Of a stretch of DNA of 64,000 bases, positions 34,362 to 46,867 are shown piece by piece. The position numbers and the translations under genes are program-made. Under the pieces are notes generated by a model. The model saw only the letters and a program-made list of their open reading frames with translations. It had not been told where the DNA came from and did no database searches. Source of the DNA: Trema orientale. Taxonomy: Eukaryota > Streptophyta > Magnoliopsida > Rosales > Cannabaceae. The stretch lies in the NCBI GenBank assembly GCA_002914845.1, contig JXTC01000019.1, forward strand, positions 1,124,912-1,188,911, given 5' to 3'. How positions within the stretch are numbered: the first letter of the stretch is position 1; each line of letters starts with the position of its first letter.

Positions 34362-37300
34362 ATGGATGTATGTAAATCGGAGTTAGCATTTAGGAAGTAT
34401 ACAACAGTGGAGACCTCTCGGCCACCGTTGGTTCCCGCGGAAAAGAATAATGTATTTACCACCTCCCGCTCTCGAACGAGGGAAGTTTCTTCTAGGTACA
34501 AGTCGCCTTCTCGGTCGACGACGCCCTCCGGTCCTCGGCGTTGCCAATCACCGAACCTCACAAGAACGGGAACCGCTTCTTCTCAGTTGGTGCCAAAAAG
34601 AGCACAATCTGTGGATAGGAGGAGGCCTTCAACGCCTCCTTCCCCCATAAGTCCATCCACACCGGTTCAAGATTCATCTGTGGATGTGCATTTAGCATCT
34701 AAAAAGGTAGCGAGTTCTCGATTGCCAGATGGTTTATGGCCTTCGACGATGCGGAGTTTGAGTGTTTCTTTTCAGTCTGACACAATTTCTATTCCTGTTA
34801 GTAAGAAGGAAAAACCAGTTAGTAATGCTTTGTCGGAACGTACATTGAGGCCGTCCTCAAATGTGGCACATAAGCAGGTCGAAACGCCTACTGTTCCGCG
34901 AAAGCCTACACCGGAAAGAAAGAGAAGCCCACTTAAGGGCAAAAATGTGGCTGATCAGTCAGAGAATTCTAGACCCGTGGATGGTTTGCATACCCGTTTG
35001 ATAGATCAGCATCGGTGGCCAAGTAGAATAGGTGGGAAGGTCTCTTCTAATTCATTAAATAGAAGTGTGGATCTTGCTGACAGGACAGTGAGAACGCTTG
35101 CCACACCTGGACCTGGAATTGGGCTGTCTTCATTGAGGAGAATCCCCTCATCTGATGTTATGGGAAAACCTTTACAAAAATCTACTAGTGATGCTGCAAG
35201 GCTATTATCACTTGAGGAAACTAGCGGAGCAGGATTTGGGGCAAGTTTAGTTGATGATAGTCCACTGCAGGCATCTGGACTTTACAAGCTTGCTTCTACT
35301 AGTTTTTCTGATAGATTAACGTCTACAGCTTCTGTGGTCAGATCTCAGTCTTTGCCTTCCGCAGGATCACGTCCACCTTCTCCAAATAAGACCTCAATGC
35401 TATCGTCCTCTGTTACAAGAGGCGTCAGTCCGTCTCGAAATAGACCATCCACTCCTCCTTCTAGAGGAATTAGTCCGTCCCGGACAAGGGCATCCAGCAT
35501 TTCTAATCAGCCCAGCAATCCGAATTCTGTGCTTAGTTTTATTGCGGATTTTAAAAAAGGAAAAAAGGGTTCAAGCTACATTGAAGATGCTCATCAGCTA
35601 AGGCTACTATACAATAGATATTTGCAATGGAGGTTCGCTAATGCCCGCTCAGAGACAGTTCTTTATGTTCAGAAAGTAACTGCCGAGGTAGGATACTTAT
35701 TTCAGTTGAGTCAGCAAAATTTAGGCTTGTATATACTGCCTATTTTAGCCTTTTCAATTGCATCATAGATTCATAGTAAGTGGTATCGTCATTTGTTGGT
35801 AGCAGCCTATAACTGCTTGCAGGCAAGATAATATTGGGGCTTTACATTCAGAAGACATTTGCACATATTAATCTTATAAGAGTATGGTAGTGGAGGAAAG
35901 GCATTTTTATCCGTAAATAAATATTTCAGACAGGCAATTCAGATCGTATAGAAGAATGGATACCCGTTTCAATAGTGGCTTATTTGTTATACTTATTACA
36001 TAGTGTGGTTAAGCTATGCTGTCTTCTTGTTTTATGCACTATTTTTCAGTTCTTACTGATGTCTGCATATAAGTTTTATATTCCGAAATTTATTTGATGT
36101 TGTAGAGAACTCTATTCAACGTCTGGAGTGCTACACTAAGTCTATGGGATTCAGTTATCAGGAAGAGGATCAGCCTGCAGCAGATGAAGCTTGAGCTTAA
36201 ACTTAACACAGTTTTGAATGATCAAGTAATGCCCATTTCTCCTTATGATTTCATCACTTAATTTACGGACTTCCTTCTATTTCGTCGTGATATGGGCACA
36301 TTTTTATGTCAAGAGGGTTTTAATAATATAAATGATCAAGTCTAGGAGGCTGTTCTCAGAATTCTTTTAATGAACATGTATTCATCTTAGTGAAACAATG
36401 AAATTCAGAATTTAATGTCATACACATAGTTTTATGGCCACACTTTTGGTTTTAATCTCTTCTTTTTACACATCTGAACCCAAAAGCTTACCTTCAAATT
36501 TCAGTATGTTATGCCATTTCTAAACCCTTTCTTACACGATGATGATTCAGATGGCCTACCTTGATGATTGGGCTTTGCTTGAAAGAGATCACATGACTTC
36601 TTTATCCGGAGCTGTAGAAGATTTGGAAGCGAGCACTCTCCGTCTTCCAGTTACTGGAGTAGCAAGGGTATGTTAGTTTGTACAAGTTCACTGATATTGA
36701 TGTCTTGGAGATAAAAAAAATCTTGGCATAATTGCACTTTCTTTTGCAGGCAGATATTGATTCTCTGAAGGTTGCTATCTGCTCAGCAGTTGATGTGATG
36801 CAGGCAATGGGATCATCTATCTGCTCTTTGCTTCCAAGGGTGAGTTCATAATTTTATTTATTGTTTATTTTTTCTTATGATAAGAATTTTTAATTGAATA
36901 ATGATGAATGCATTCTTGACAATATTTACTCATCTCTTAACAACCCCCTCCTGCCCCTTTTTCCTCTTCCACCAATTGGTTGATTTGCTGCTTCAATGTT
37001 TGTGTATCGTGGATGTTCAAATTATCTATGATTGTTTCTATATTTGACAGTCCAGAGGATCAAGCTAGTCCTTTAAGATAGAAACCTAATGAACCATTAG
37101 TGTCCTTTCTGAGGATAATAATCTACCATTATGTTTATCTGCTCTGCTGTTAAGTGGTTTTCGTCTGATATTCAATTAGCATGACTATTTGTTACTTTTA
37201 GGTGGAAAGCATAAATAGTTTGGTTTCAGAACTTGCTGTCGTAGCGGCTCGGGAGAAAGCAATGCTTGACGAATGCGAAGCTCTATTGGCTTCAACAACA

Positions 37301-37648
37301 GCTATGCAGGTAAAAGCAATGAAGCAGTCTCACTGTATAAAATTTTCGTACTGTTTCTTTCGCTTGGGAGAATGTTAATAGGAAAAAATTCCTACTACCG
37401 TATACTTTCATCAATGATTAAATGCTCAGTTAAGTTTCTGAAACTGTCTAGATTCGGGATAAACCCCTTTAGTTTTTCTTCTACTTGTTGTAAAGCTTAT
37501 GAACTTAAAATGTTGGTATCTAATTACTGTTGGCTCAAAGCAGGTGGAGGAATATAGTCTAAGGACGCATCTCATACAACTAAAAGAAGATTTGGGAAGG
37601 CTAAATAGCCAGCTTTGGCAATCCAGACATCCCCATAATCCTCACTAG
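34362..37648 (+). CDS. AUG8: AUGMIN subunit 8 / QWRF motif protein (621 aa)
   Basis: Six coding exons: 34362-35687, 36106-36225, 36551-36667, 36750-36839, 37202-37309 and 37544-37648; 1866 nt, all in phase. The first ATG (MDVCKSEL) was taken. Residues 1-400 are low-complexity, basic and rich in Ser/Pro/Arg, with many SPSR, TPP and [10 protein letters not shown] motifs typical of microtubule-binding and CDK-phosphorylated regions. The conserved C-terminal half starts near [12 protein letters not shown]; the family signature QWRF is at residues 422-425 ([11 protein letters not shown]). A helical region follows ([17 protein letters not shown].., [27 protein letters not shown]). Members (EDE1, SCO3, AUG8) recruit augmin and gamma-tubulin to microtubules. 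Arabidopsis QWRF8 (At4g30710) is the best match by sequence and by gene order beside PDE327. One N at 37673 lies in the 3' UTR. Confidence 0.9.
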
Positions 37649-38960
37649 ATTGTGGTCTTCTCGGTTCCCTGTNTTTATTTCAATGGATTTCTTTTAAATC
37701 AATCTTTTTTCCTTTTTAACAAAGCAAAGAGCTAATTGCTCTATGCTTTCCACATGTAATTCTTTTTGTATTAAGCAACTGAAAAGGAAAATGCAAAGAG
37801 AGAGAGCAAAAGATTGAAATTCAATGTAGATTCAAAGCAGGAATGGAAAAGAAAATGAAGTAGAAACAGGGTCCTGTACATGTTGAGTTAAATGTGAGTT
37901 CATATATTTTAGGATTGGACATCAACTTATCCAACATTTTTTGCCATTGAAAAGGAGAAATGCAAGAAGAGATGTGTATATCCTTCTTTTTCCCTCTATT
38001 TTCTTGTCTTTATGTGGCTCAAAACCTAAACAGTTAACTTCCCATATGCGCTTGTGCTGCTTCTGATAACTAATGTTTGAGCAGTTTAATCTTCATTCTC
38101 TCTTCTCTTAATGACTAATGCATTCAAAATTGAAATTTTAACCTTTTAATATATAGCAGTTTAAGATGTCAAACACGATCTTATATTTGCAACATACAAG
38201 AAAATAACGATACTGGCTTAAAAAAATTCAAGGGAAGACCTTTTTATAAAAATCTAGAACGATGCTAAAGTAGCACTATTTCATGGCTTTCTGTGGTACA
38301 ATAATTACAATGTGATAACTATAATTACCAATCATCAAATAAAATTGGTTTCTCTTTTCCTTTTCTTGCGTGGAAAAATAAAATCCGTTTGTAGCATCTG
38401 TTCTAATTAAAATAGATTTTTTTCCTCCTTTTTATTAGATTACGGGGCTTACACTAGAAAAATAGGAGTATTTCACTTAATTAAAACTATCTCTTTCTGG
38501 TCCAAAACAATAAGACCTTTCGAATATTGCATCCCAAATATTTAGAAATTTAAGACCTGTATTTTATTTTTCAAATTTCGGGGTTTAATTGAAAGTAATT
38601 TATTTAAAGCAATGTGAAGCATAAATAAACCAAATAGACCTTGGAATTTCAGTTGAGATAAACAATCAGGAGAAAAGGACATGGATAGGACCAATTTGGG
38701 TCATTTTGACTTTTTTGTGATCAGGTTCTTTAATTAGTGTTTTTTAGGAACAAAAATTGGGGTACACGTGAAACAAATGACTAAAAACCTTCTCAAAACT
38801 CTCAACCAACTCAATGACATGACCCCATCTATTATTGATTGATATGACCTCACACTTTCTCATAAAACCATATTTTTTCCTCTTCTTCTTTCATTTCTCT
38901 CTCTCTCTATTTTCTCTCAAAAGTGAAACAAAAAACCCACAAAAAGGGAATTAAAAATCA
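37649..38960. other. AUG8 3' flank and intergenic DNA
   Basis: The 3' UTR is followed by AT-rich DNA. A CT-rich stretch lies at about 38880-38925, before the small ORF. No other gene is seen. Confidence 0.4.
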
Positions 38961-38966
38961 TCAAAA

Positions 38967-39077
38967 ATGGCCGTGGAATTGAAAAATAGTTCACCGAATT
39001 TAGTTTTTAAGATCTTCAACCCATTATTCTCTTCTCAACGAACCAAAAAAGTCCCAAGTGAGTCTGAATTAAAATGA
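38967..39077 (+). CDS. Possible small ORF, 36 aa, unknown function
   Basis: ATG at 38967 in a near-ideal plant start context (TCAAAAATGGCC), 36 codons, TGA at 39075-39077. The peptide starts MAVELKNSSPNLVFKIF and ends SQRTKKVPSESELK: mixed, not low-complexity, basic, with no signal peptide or membrane segment. A leader-like CT-rich stretch (38880-38925) and a weak TATA-like word (CATAAAACC, near 38862) precede it. I do not recognise a family. It could be a short protein gene, the first exon of something larger (a donor-like TTG|GTAAGA follows at about 39100), or chance. It is too short to be secure from sequence alone. Confidence 0.3.
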   Translation: MAVELKNSSPNLVFKIFNPLFSSQRTKKVPSESELK

Positions 39078-39287
39078 ACTCCGCACAAGTGGTCTTATTG
39101 GTAAGAAGAGCATTTTTCATATCCAAAAAATAACTCAAAAACCATATCCTCAGAATAATGTCTTCTATGATATATAAATTGATATATTTAATAAATGAAG
39201 GAGAAATGACTTCAAAATGATGAGGTATTATTCAAAATATTTTGAATACATGCCAAGATTAAATTGTCAAGATGATTTTGACCTAAG

Positions 39288-40560
39288 ATCTGTTAGGATA
39301 TTTGTCCTAAAAAGTATATTTCTAATTATACCCTTTGAGTGTAAACAACTTTCTCTTATATGCAAATATGATATTTGCTAGATTAAACTATCTTAGTTGA
39401 ATAGTTTATTTATCTGAAAAAGATTCCATGACTTTGCTTGTGTATAAAGAAACAAACATGATTAAGTGTTAATTATGGGGAGACTTGTTTCTTTATCTAA
39501 GTCTAAATAAATTAGTTCATAATCTGTAAATAAAGATGGAATACTTTATTTACTATAGGTTGTAGTGTTTGTCTATCTCAACGGGAATGATGTGTCTCAA
39601 ATCATTGAAGTATATGACTTCTGATAGAAACACTAGTACAATATAAATAAGTTATGTATATTGAACTGGACCAGGCAATATAAAGAATTGGAATGTCATA
39701 ACTCAATTCTTATATTACCACAAACTAGCTCTTAGCATATAGATCTTAATCCTTGATATTTGATTGGACTTGCTTTCATGGGTTGTAACCTTTTGATTTG
39801 TTAAAAGACTAACCTCTATGAAATTAGAGGTGAACTCTGGCATATTGGAGGTTATGATTTATGAATTGATAGTAACACCAAATAGTTAAGGACACTATAC
39901 ATTAATGCCACTTTAGGTTCTTTCAAGATTCATGGAATAATTAAATCTAAGATCTTAGTATTCACTTTGTGAATTGGTTGATAATTTTGTCTAAATGGCC
40001 ATTGAGAACAAAATTATCGACAATATTATTCCTTGATAGAAAAATGGTAACTTAAAGGTAAATAGGTGTTAGAGGGGTATTACGGTAATTTCACCTATCC
40101 AACTACGGCATTGTATAGAGATTCTATGTGTGGTATAGAATATGCTACATGGATCGGTTAATCAAGGTTAGTTGATTGAATCTCTATAAAAGGTATGACA
40201 TCTAATCTAAGAGTACAGTATTGGGCCTTTAGTGGAGTGTTCCCTTTACTAATAATATTTATATAAATACCATAATAAGAGTTATTATGTATTTATCATA
40301 GGTGTCAGACAGATAATACTTAATACATATAATATGAGTTGCTCTAATTCTTAATAAGAGGATGAGAGCTCATGGGATAGGTTGATTTATGAGATGTGCA
40401 TTATGGTTTTCGATTATGACGTTTCAATTATATTTCTGGTATTATTCAGATGTTTTATAAACTATTTTTCAGAATAACTAACGATGCATGTATTTTCATA
40501 ACTAAATGGCTTTTCCAAAAATGTAGTTGTTTTCCTACTGAGCTCTCAAGCTTATCCCCC
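39288..40560 (+). mobile_element. LTR-retroelement-like sequence
   Basis: It starts TGTTAGGATATTTGTCCTAA (39292), a terminus I associate with plant copia-type LTRs. A long, moderately AT-rich, non-coding body follows, including GGGGTATTACGGTAATTTCACC and a TATA-like TCTATAAAAGGTATGAC near 40180. No primer-binding site, gag or pol is seen. The right border is uncertain. It may be a long solo LTR or a LARD-type fragment. Confidence 0.4.
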
Positions 40561-43500
40561 CTCTTTCCTCCCCTTTCAAGTATTGTTTAAATTTGATCGG
40601 GATAAGTTATCTTATTGGGTAAACAAGTTGTTTGGCTTATGCTTACGGTCTTATGCCTACTTCATGGTTGGTGTCTATACCTTGTTCCATTCTTTCCCAT
40701 ATCTACTTATTTAGTCAAGAAAAATATATTTGTTAAGTAAATATACGAGGATATTTTACTATAATTGAGGACTTTATAATTGGACATTTTAAACTTTTGG
40801 AGATTTAATTTTTAAAGCTATAAGTACTTAGATTATAGATTGAGTTTGTGAGCTATCCTTGGACACTTGGACCTTGATTTTCATTTAATTTCCCTTAACA
40901 AAATTAATTAAAGATTTATCAATTTAAGTTGGGAGATAAATCAATTAGATTATTTTAAAACTTAATTAAATAGATATTTTCTTTGAATGAAATGAAAATA
41001 ATAAGAGATCTTTCTTTTAGTATGGAATTTAAAACGATTTGAGAATTGAAATGTTAAAATTTAAGTACTTGCTTTGTCTCAAATTTTACAAATTTACTAC
41101 TTATTTATATTTTCATCTAATATTACTAAAAATCACAGTTTTAGCTTTCCAGTTGTGACAAGTAACTAGTAGCCTCTGTATCTTGTTTCATTAAAGATTT
41201 TTAGAGAAAAAAATGAGAGAATAGAAAATGCAAATTAAAACCAAAGAAACTCCATTGAATATCCATGCCAAAGTAAAGTAGTAATGTAAATCAAAACAAT
41301 AATAAGAATATAATGATGCTAAATATATAGTTTCCCCAGTCAACAATTCTTCATCATTTTCCGAATGAACGAGAATCACGAGATGCCATTGTATTGTAAG
41401 AAGTTATAATCTTTAACCCGTATTTCAGTCTGTTTTTCTTAGCTTCATAAACTTTTTCTCGTAAATATACAAGCAAGGAGACTTCATTTGGTTGAAAATT
41501 ATAACTTCACCATCTCTCGAGCTACAAACAGGCAAAAGCATCTTCATACTTTGTTAAGCTTCAAACCATCTTTTGGCAAGTGACCTATGATCGACTCGGC
41601 CAAAATACTAAATTTTTTTCCCCAAATTTGGTTTTGAAAATCTTTCAGACGTAGATATCAAATTGCTCAATGGACATTTTCTACATGACTGAAAAATAGC
41701 CCCCAATTTTCATCATCGACTGTTAGTCTCTATCAAACAACAAAAATTAAAGTAGCAAATAAGTTTGCATGTTTTGTCATTACATGTATCCATTGGCATA
41801 TCAGAAGAAACATCGCTATGGAGGAAACGCCCTTTTAAGCATATGATATAGGATCGGTCCAAGAGCAATCATATGATTCATTTTGAATATTGGAATAAGA
41901 ATAACCTTCCATTGATTCCCATCACTAGCTCCCTAAAGTGAAAATCTCTTTTCCAAAAATATTGGCATGGATGTGAATCACTTTATACTATTTCAAATGC
42001 GGATTGAGTACCAATGATAAACTACCTCGATCGATCTTAATATAAGCAACCAGATGGAAAGATTGGGATACTATAAGTACGTCGATCTAACCTTGCACTT
42101 GGTGACCATAGTCACAAGTAACTGCTTTTTGCTTAAATGGATTCTCTAGTAAGATCAAACCAAGACAACTAGACCTAAAACTTCCCCGTCCAAGAATTAT
42201 CTAAGTTTTTAAGCTCATACCGAGTCCTCCATCATCCAACTCTCTAACAATTTTGACTTGAACTTGTCAAGGACAGGCGACTTGATCACCATCCAACATT
42301 CACAAAATTAATGTTTGACCTAAACCTGATATATATGAACTTCATCATGACCTAACTCTGACCATTTTGGCCTAAGCTTGAAATTAAGGTTCTTGTATCA
42401 ATAATGAGAGCTTAGATTGAAGGAAAACATCTGCAACAAAGCTGCTCTCGGATTTCGTTTGCATTGCATGCGAACCTCAGCTCCGCAAGCTGTTCTCGTG
42501 GGATTTCGGCGAGAACTTTGTGCGAAGTGCATGTGCACAAAGATACTGAAAAGTTGAAACTACGGCGTTAATCATGATCACCATCAACTTCGTCTTTTTT
42601 GTAGTGTTTCAACCCGTTAGACTTGTTATTATTATTATTTTTTTCTCTCTTTTGGTTTCTTGTCATCTAAAGATTTGTAACCGATATTCCTCCTTGTTAA
42701 ATGCAATCTACAATTATGTACAAGCATTTGAACGTCGGTTAGCTTTCACACCAATGCTATTAATTTTAATTTTAAAACAGTAATTTTCATGAAAAAAAAT
42801 AAAATAAAAATATAGTCATTGTATAATAGAACTATCGTAAGACCTTTTTTTTTTTCATAACATCAAAATAACTAATTTCAGCCCAGGCCCCAAATATTCA
42901 CAAATAATAATGGTAATAATAACAATGATCACGATCATTTACCCAACAAACCATGATGGTTAGAATTTAGGGGAAAACAAATTCGAGAAAGATAATTGTA
43001 CGTACATGATATTATTGCAAATTTAAATCATGCTGATGACAAATTGGAAAGGAGAATTTTTTCTACTAGGTTCCGAGTTTTTGCATACAATTCCCTCAAA
43101 AAAAAAAAAAAGTTTTTGCATACAATTAATTAGTTATCCCATTACACTTATTTTCATTATGACATATTTTCAAAGTAGGCTTTAAGCTCAATCTTATTTA
43201 TAATTTAACAAGAACTATGCTTTATTAATCCACTGTAATAGTAGATCTTAACATCTATTACAATAGAAATATTGATTATACAAAAGAACCGGAAATAATA
43301 AGAAGAAAAACGCTATAAAACTAAGTTTGAGTTCAATTAATTATAGCAATAACTTTCCGAACAAAAAAGCGATTATCAAATTAACTTGACCCAAAAAAAA
43401 TATTACACAAAAAAAACTTCACAAATATGAACAACTAATTCTCATACTTTACCCAAAAAAAAACCATGTAATTAGCAGTGATCTTTCTATAAATTGAGAA

Positions 43501-43838
43501 TATTGAACTTTCACATATACATAAGAATATTTAAATTAGTAACTTCAAAAAAAAAAAAAAAAAAAAAAAACTTAAAGTTTCACTTCGTAAAATCACTGTT
43601 TAGGTCAGTACAAATTGTTTTCTTTTGGTTCTACAAATCAGTAAATTAACCAGAAACCTATTAATATTTTACTCATTACACTGCTAAATGGTGTGGACAT
43701 AAAAACAAACTCGGTTTTTAAAATTTTTCATTAGTCTATTTATCTAAGTGAATTATAACTTGTCTCATATTACACTATAGGTTTTAAAATAGGGATAGGT
43801 TCAATATTGATAACGAACCATAAAATTTATGGTCAAAT
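40561..43838. other. Intergenic AT-rich region
   Basis: No gene recognised. A GC-richer patch at 42430-42545 contains imperfect inverted copies of GCTCTCGGATTTCG/GTTCTCGTGGGATTTCG, without an ORF. A short duplication of GTTTTTGCATACAATT lies at about 43077-43127, separated by a poly-A run. Confidence 0.35.
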
Positions 43839-44060
43839 CACTACTACAAAATGATTTTTAGATAACACTACGTAGACGTCGATTCTATCAGAACTGACAT
43901 CTAAACTGTTAAAAACATAACTTGTGGAACCGACATCGAAGACAAATTAACAATCATATGAGCTAAAAATAGGGTGCATGACCTTCTCTAAGTCAGTTCC
44001 TCTGCAACTGACATCTATGTTTGTATAGTTACACTTAGATGTCGCTTTCACAAAGACTGC
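43839..44060 (+). mobile_element. CACTA (En/Spm-type) transposon terminus
   Basis: It begins with CACTACTACAAAATG, the typical plant CACTA terminal repeat. A series of short subterminal repeats in both orientations follows (GACGTCGATTCTATCAGAAC, GACATCTAAACTG, GGAACCGACATCG, AGTCAGTTCCTCTGC, AGATGTCGC). This arrangement is characteristic of CACTA ends. A related subterminal word (TTAGATGTCGGTTCTAGCAA) appears near 46231, but no second CACTA terminus was found. It is a truncated or decayed element. Confidence 0.7.
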
Positions 44061-44373
44061 CAAGTTATGAACATATTATTTTTTATTCCAATGTTTTTAT
44101 GAAACATGGTATATAAGTTTCATAAAAAAAAAGAATTCATCTTTAAGTGTAATGCATATAGATTAAATTAAAATTTTTATATAATCTTTCTAGAGGAAAA
44201 TTGTTATATAACTACTATATACTAAATATATAGTTTAATATGACCTTAATTTAGAAAAAATAAAATATTTTTAACTTTATTATATGCTAGATTAAGGTAT
44301 GATATATATATTTAATTTAATGAAAATTATTTAAATCCTTTGAATAAATTAACTAGATTATAAATATAAAATG

Positions 44374-44735
44374 GGTTTCTAACACTTTTACCTATAAAAA
44401 CTAAAAGAATTACAAAAATACGGAAATCAGGGTTTTTTTTCCTAATTTCCGTACATTTTTATTAGAAAAATATCACTTTTAAAATTTTTTTAGAATAATA
44501 CCAATTTCAAAATAGTTACGGTTACTAGTTTATGAAAACTGGCTACTTGTTACCGGTTACCAGCTACCAGTTATATATCAGTTATAAATACATTTGGTTA
44601 CTAGTTAGAGTTTCTGAAAACTGGCTATCGATTCTAGTTATTATTTTAAAAAATGATATTTTTCTAAATATTTTTTAAACAATGGTATTTTTAAAAAAAT
44701 TATACCAAATCTAAAAGAACAGGTTTTTTTTTCCT
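44374..44735. mobile_element. Foldback element family A, copy 2
   Basis: Same layout as 7224-7590: starts GGTTTCTAACACTTTTACCT, has TTTTTATTAGAAAAATATCA in the left arm, and a core of GTTACCGGTTACCAGCTACC-type words. Same orientation as copy 1. Confidence 0.65.
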
Positions 44736-45069
44736 TCTAAAAATGTGGTCCAAGGCGTAATTTTCACATATAAAAATCACTTTACTAATTAGATAAGAGC
44801 ATTCTTACAAAAATCAGGCCCGTATTCTTAAAAATTGAAAAGTGCCAGATAAGCTGGAATTTCTGGAAAATTTCTGATTGATTTAGAAATATACCACTTT
44901 TTAAAAATATTAAGAAAATACTATCTTTTAAAAATATTGAAGGTAATTATTCCAACTACTTCAAGTAAGTTGACTGATTAACTTAAGTGTCTCGTCAATC
45001 AATTACTTAAAAAAATGGTATTGTCGTAAGTATTTTTAAAAGTGGTTATAAATTCTATTTTTCCCATTA

Positions 45070-45600
45070 AATAAGCCCAAATGGCCCGACATTGCTCGCT
45101 CGCGCATCTCTCTCACAAGTCACAACTCATAGCTGCGCGCGCGCATCCCTCCTACATACTGCCGAGGGTGCGATACGTAGTGGCCACTAACGAGAACGGA
45201 AGAGGTAAACTTACAATTTGCAGTTTTGAGTTGAGGTCTCTCAATTCACAGCGGTCTCATTATAACGCTGGATACCGGTTTGTAATCACTTTGAAAGTAC
45301 AATTGTTTCCCCAAAAAAAAAAAAAAAAGGTGAAAAATGAAAAAGAAAGTAGAAAATTTTCCTAAAGGCTACTTATGCTGAGAAATTGAGACTTATTTCA
45401 GTCTAATATATGTTACTGGCTTGCGCCTTCGATTGTTAATGTTAAATTGCATAGAACCGAACCTTTTTTTCCTCGCATTGATGTTTTTTCTTTTTTTTCT
45501 TTATGCAGATACCTCCAAGGGGAAGGACCAGCAATTAGATACAAAGGTTCAGTGCTATATATGATCCTGCAACTATGAAGTCACCTGGGGTATTTCCCTT
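45070..45600. other. GC-richer island, unassigned
   Basis: It stands out from its AT-rich flanks (CTCGCTCGCGCATC, GCTGCGCGCGCGCATC). A GT donor-like site (GAAGAG|GTAAAC, 45205) and an acceptor-like TTTATGCAG (45509) flank an AT-rich stretch. No protein family is recognised. It may be an exon of a non-coding transcript or a captured gene fragment. Confidence 0.25.
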
Positions 45601-46329
45601 GCACTAACACTTGATGAGGTTAGTAATAAAATGCAGTGTTGTTCACGTTTTGATAAGGCTTAATTAGTGAACATGCTGTTTGGCATATTCATTTTGTGAA
45701 GGACTTGGCATTAGGAAGAAAAAAGAAAAGGAATTAGAGTTGGTCATTGAAGTTTAACATCTTGCTTTATTGCTATGCTGAATGAGATAAGTACTGCATT
45801 TGTTTCTCATGGACCTTTTTCTCAATGGAAATAAGAGTTATACGATGAAGAAAATAAATGAAGTGAGGAAGGAGTGGCCAATGCCTTGTATCACTTTAAT
45901 GATTATAAGAGATTGACTTAATTATTAGACTTCTTTATGTAGTGTTCTATCTTTGATTAAATAGAACTATGTACGTAATTTAGTTTAGGAGTATGTAGTC
46001 AGTTTGATTAATTAATGGGAGACATATACTTAGAGTTTTACTTTTTGTTGTTTCTATGTTTTTTAATTTGGTGAAAATACAATGAAAAACTAAATACTAT
46101 AAACTTGTACTTTATGGTACGGAGGACTGTAATTTTATCGTAGGGGAGGGAAAAATTTCTCAATATGCACTAAGCACTTGCAAGTGGGTTATGAGAAATC
46201 GACTTCTATGCTAAAAGATACATAAGTACTACTTAGATGTCGGTTCTAGCAAAATGAATGTCTTAGGCAATAGATAAAGGGGAAAGTAAATCAATTTTGG
46301 AAAAAGCGACTTTTAAGGGGGCTCTATTT

Positions 46330-46655
46330 TTTTTAGATTTGGTACAGTTTTTATTAGAAAAATAAAATTTTTTAAAAATTATTTAGAAAATATTATTTTT
46401 TAAGAAAAATAGTAATTAGTAATGGTAATAGTTTTCGAGTACTGGTAACTATTAACCAAAGATTTTTATAATTGGTATATAATTGCTAACGTTACGTAAT
46501 TATTTTAAAAATAATATTTTTCTAAATTTTTTTAAAAATTTGATAATTTTCTAATAAAAACAATACAAAAATTGTATTAAAAAAAAAAAACGAGACCTCC
46601 GTATTTTCTTTCGTATTTTTTTCTTGCTTTTATAGGTGAACGTGTTAAAAACCTA
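46330..46655. mobile_element. Foldback element family A, copy 3 (inverted)
   Basis: Reverse orientation relative to the copies at 7224 and 44374. The right end (TTATAGGTGAACGTGTTAAA) is the reverse complement of the family start (variant), and TTTTTATTAGAAAAATAAAA lies near 46351. It ends about 210 bp before the PPR start codon. Confidence 0.6.
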
Positions 46656-46867
46656 TTATTTATTTACTATTACACCAATATATTCTTTCGACTCAAAATT
46701 TTAACTTTTTTGTCCTAATATTTACAGAATATGTTATCAAAATAACAACAAAAGCTCTTTCGAAAAAATAATAATAATAACAACAAAAGCTTATTCACTA
46801 GTATATCAAGAGAAACGTTTTCATTTCTCGATTTGCAGAGACCATAGAGTCCCATAGTAGCACCCAG

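Noticed and set aside
34283-34561. 92-aa minus-strand ORF at the AUG8 start
   Set aside because: Antisense shadow of the first AUG8 coding exon.
45178-45195. GTAGTGG considered as the second CACTA terminus
   Set aside because: Lacks the TTTTGTAGTAGTG form needed to mirror the end at 43839.
45081-45365. 94-aa ORF in the GC-richer island
   Set aside because: No domain recognised, ends in a poly-Lys run from an A-tract, weak start context; described only as an unassigned island.
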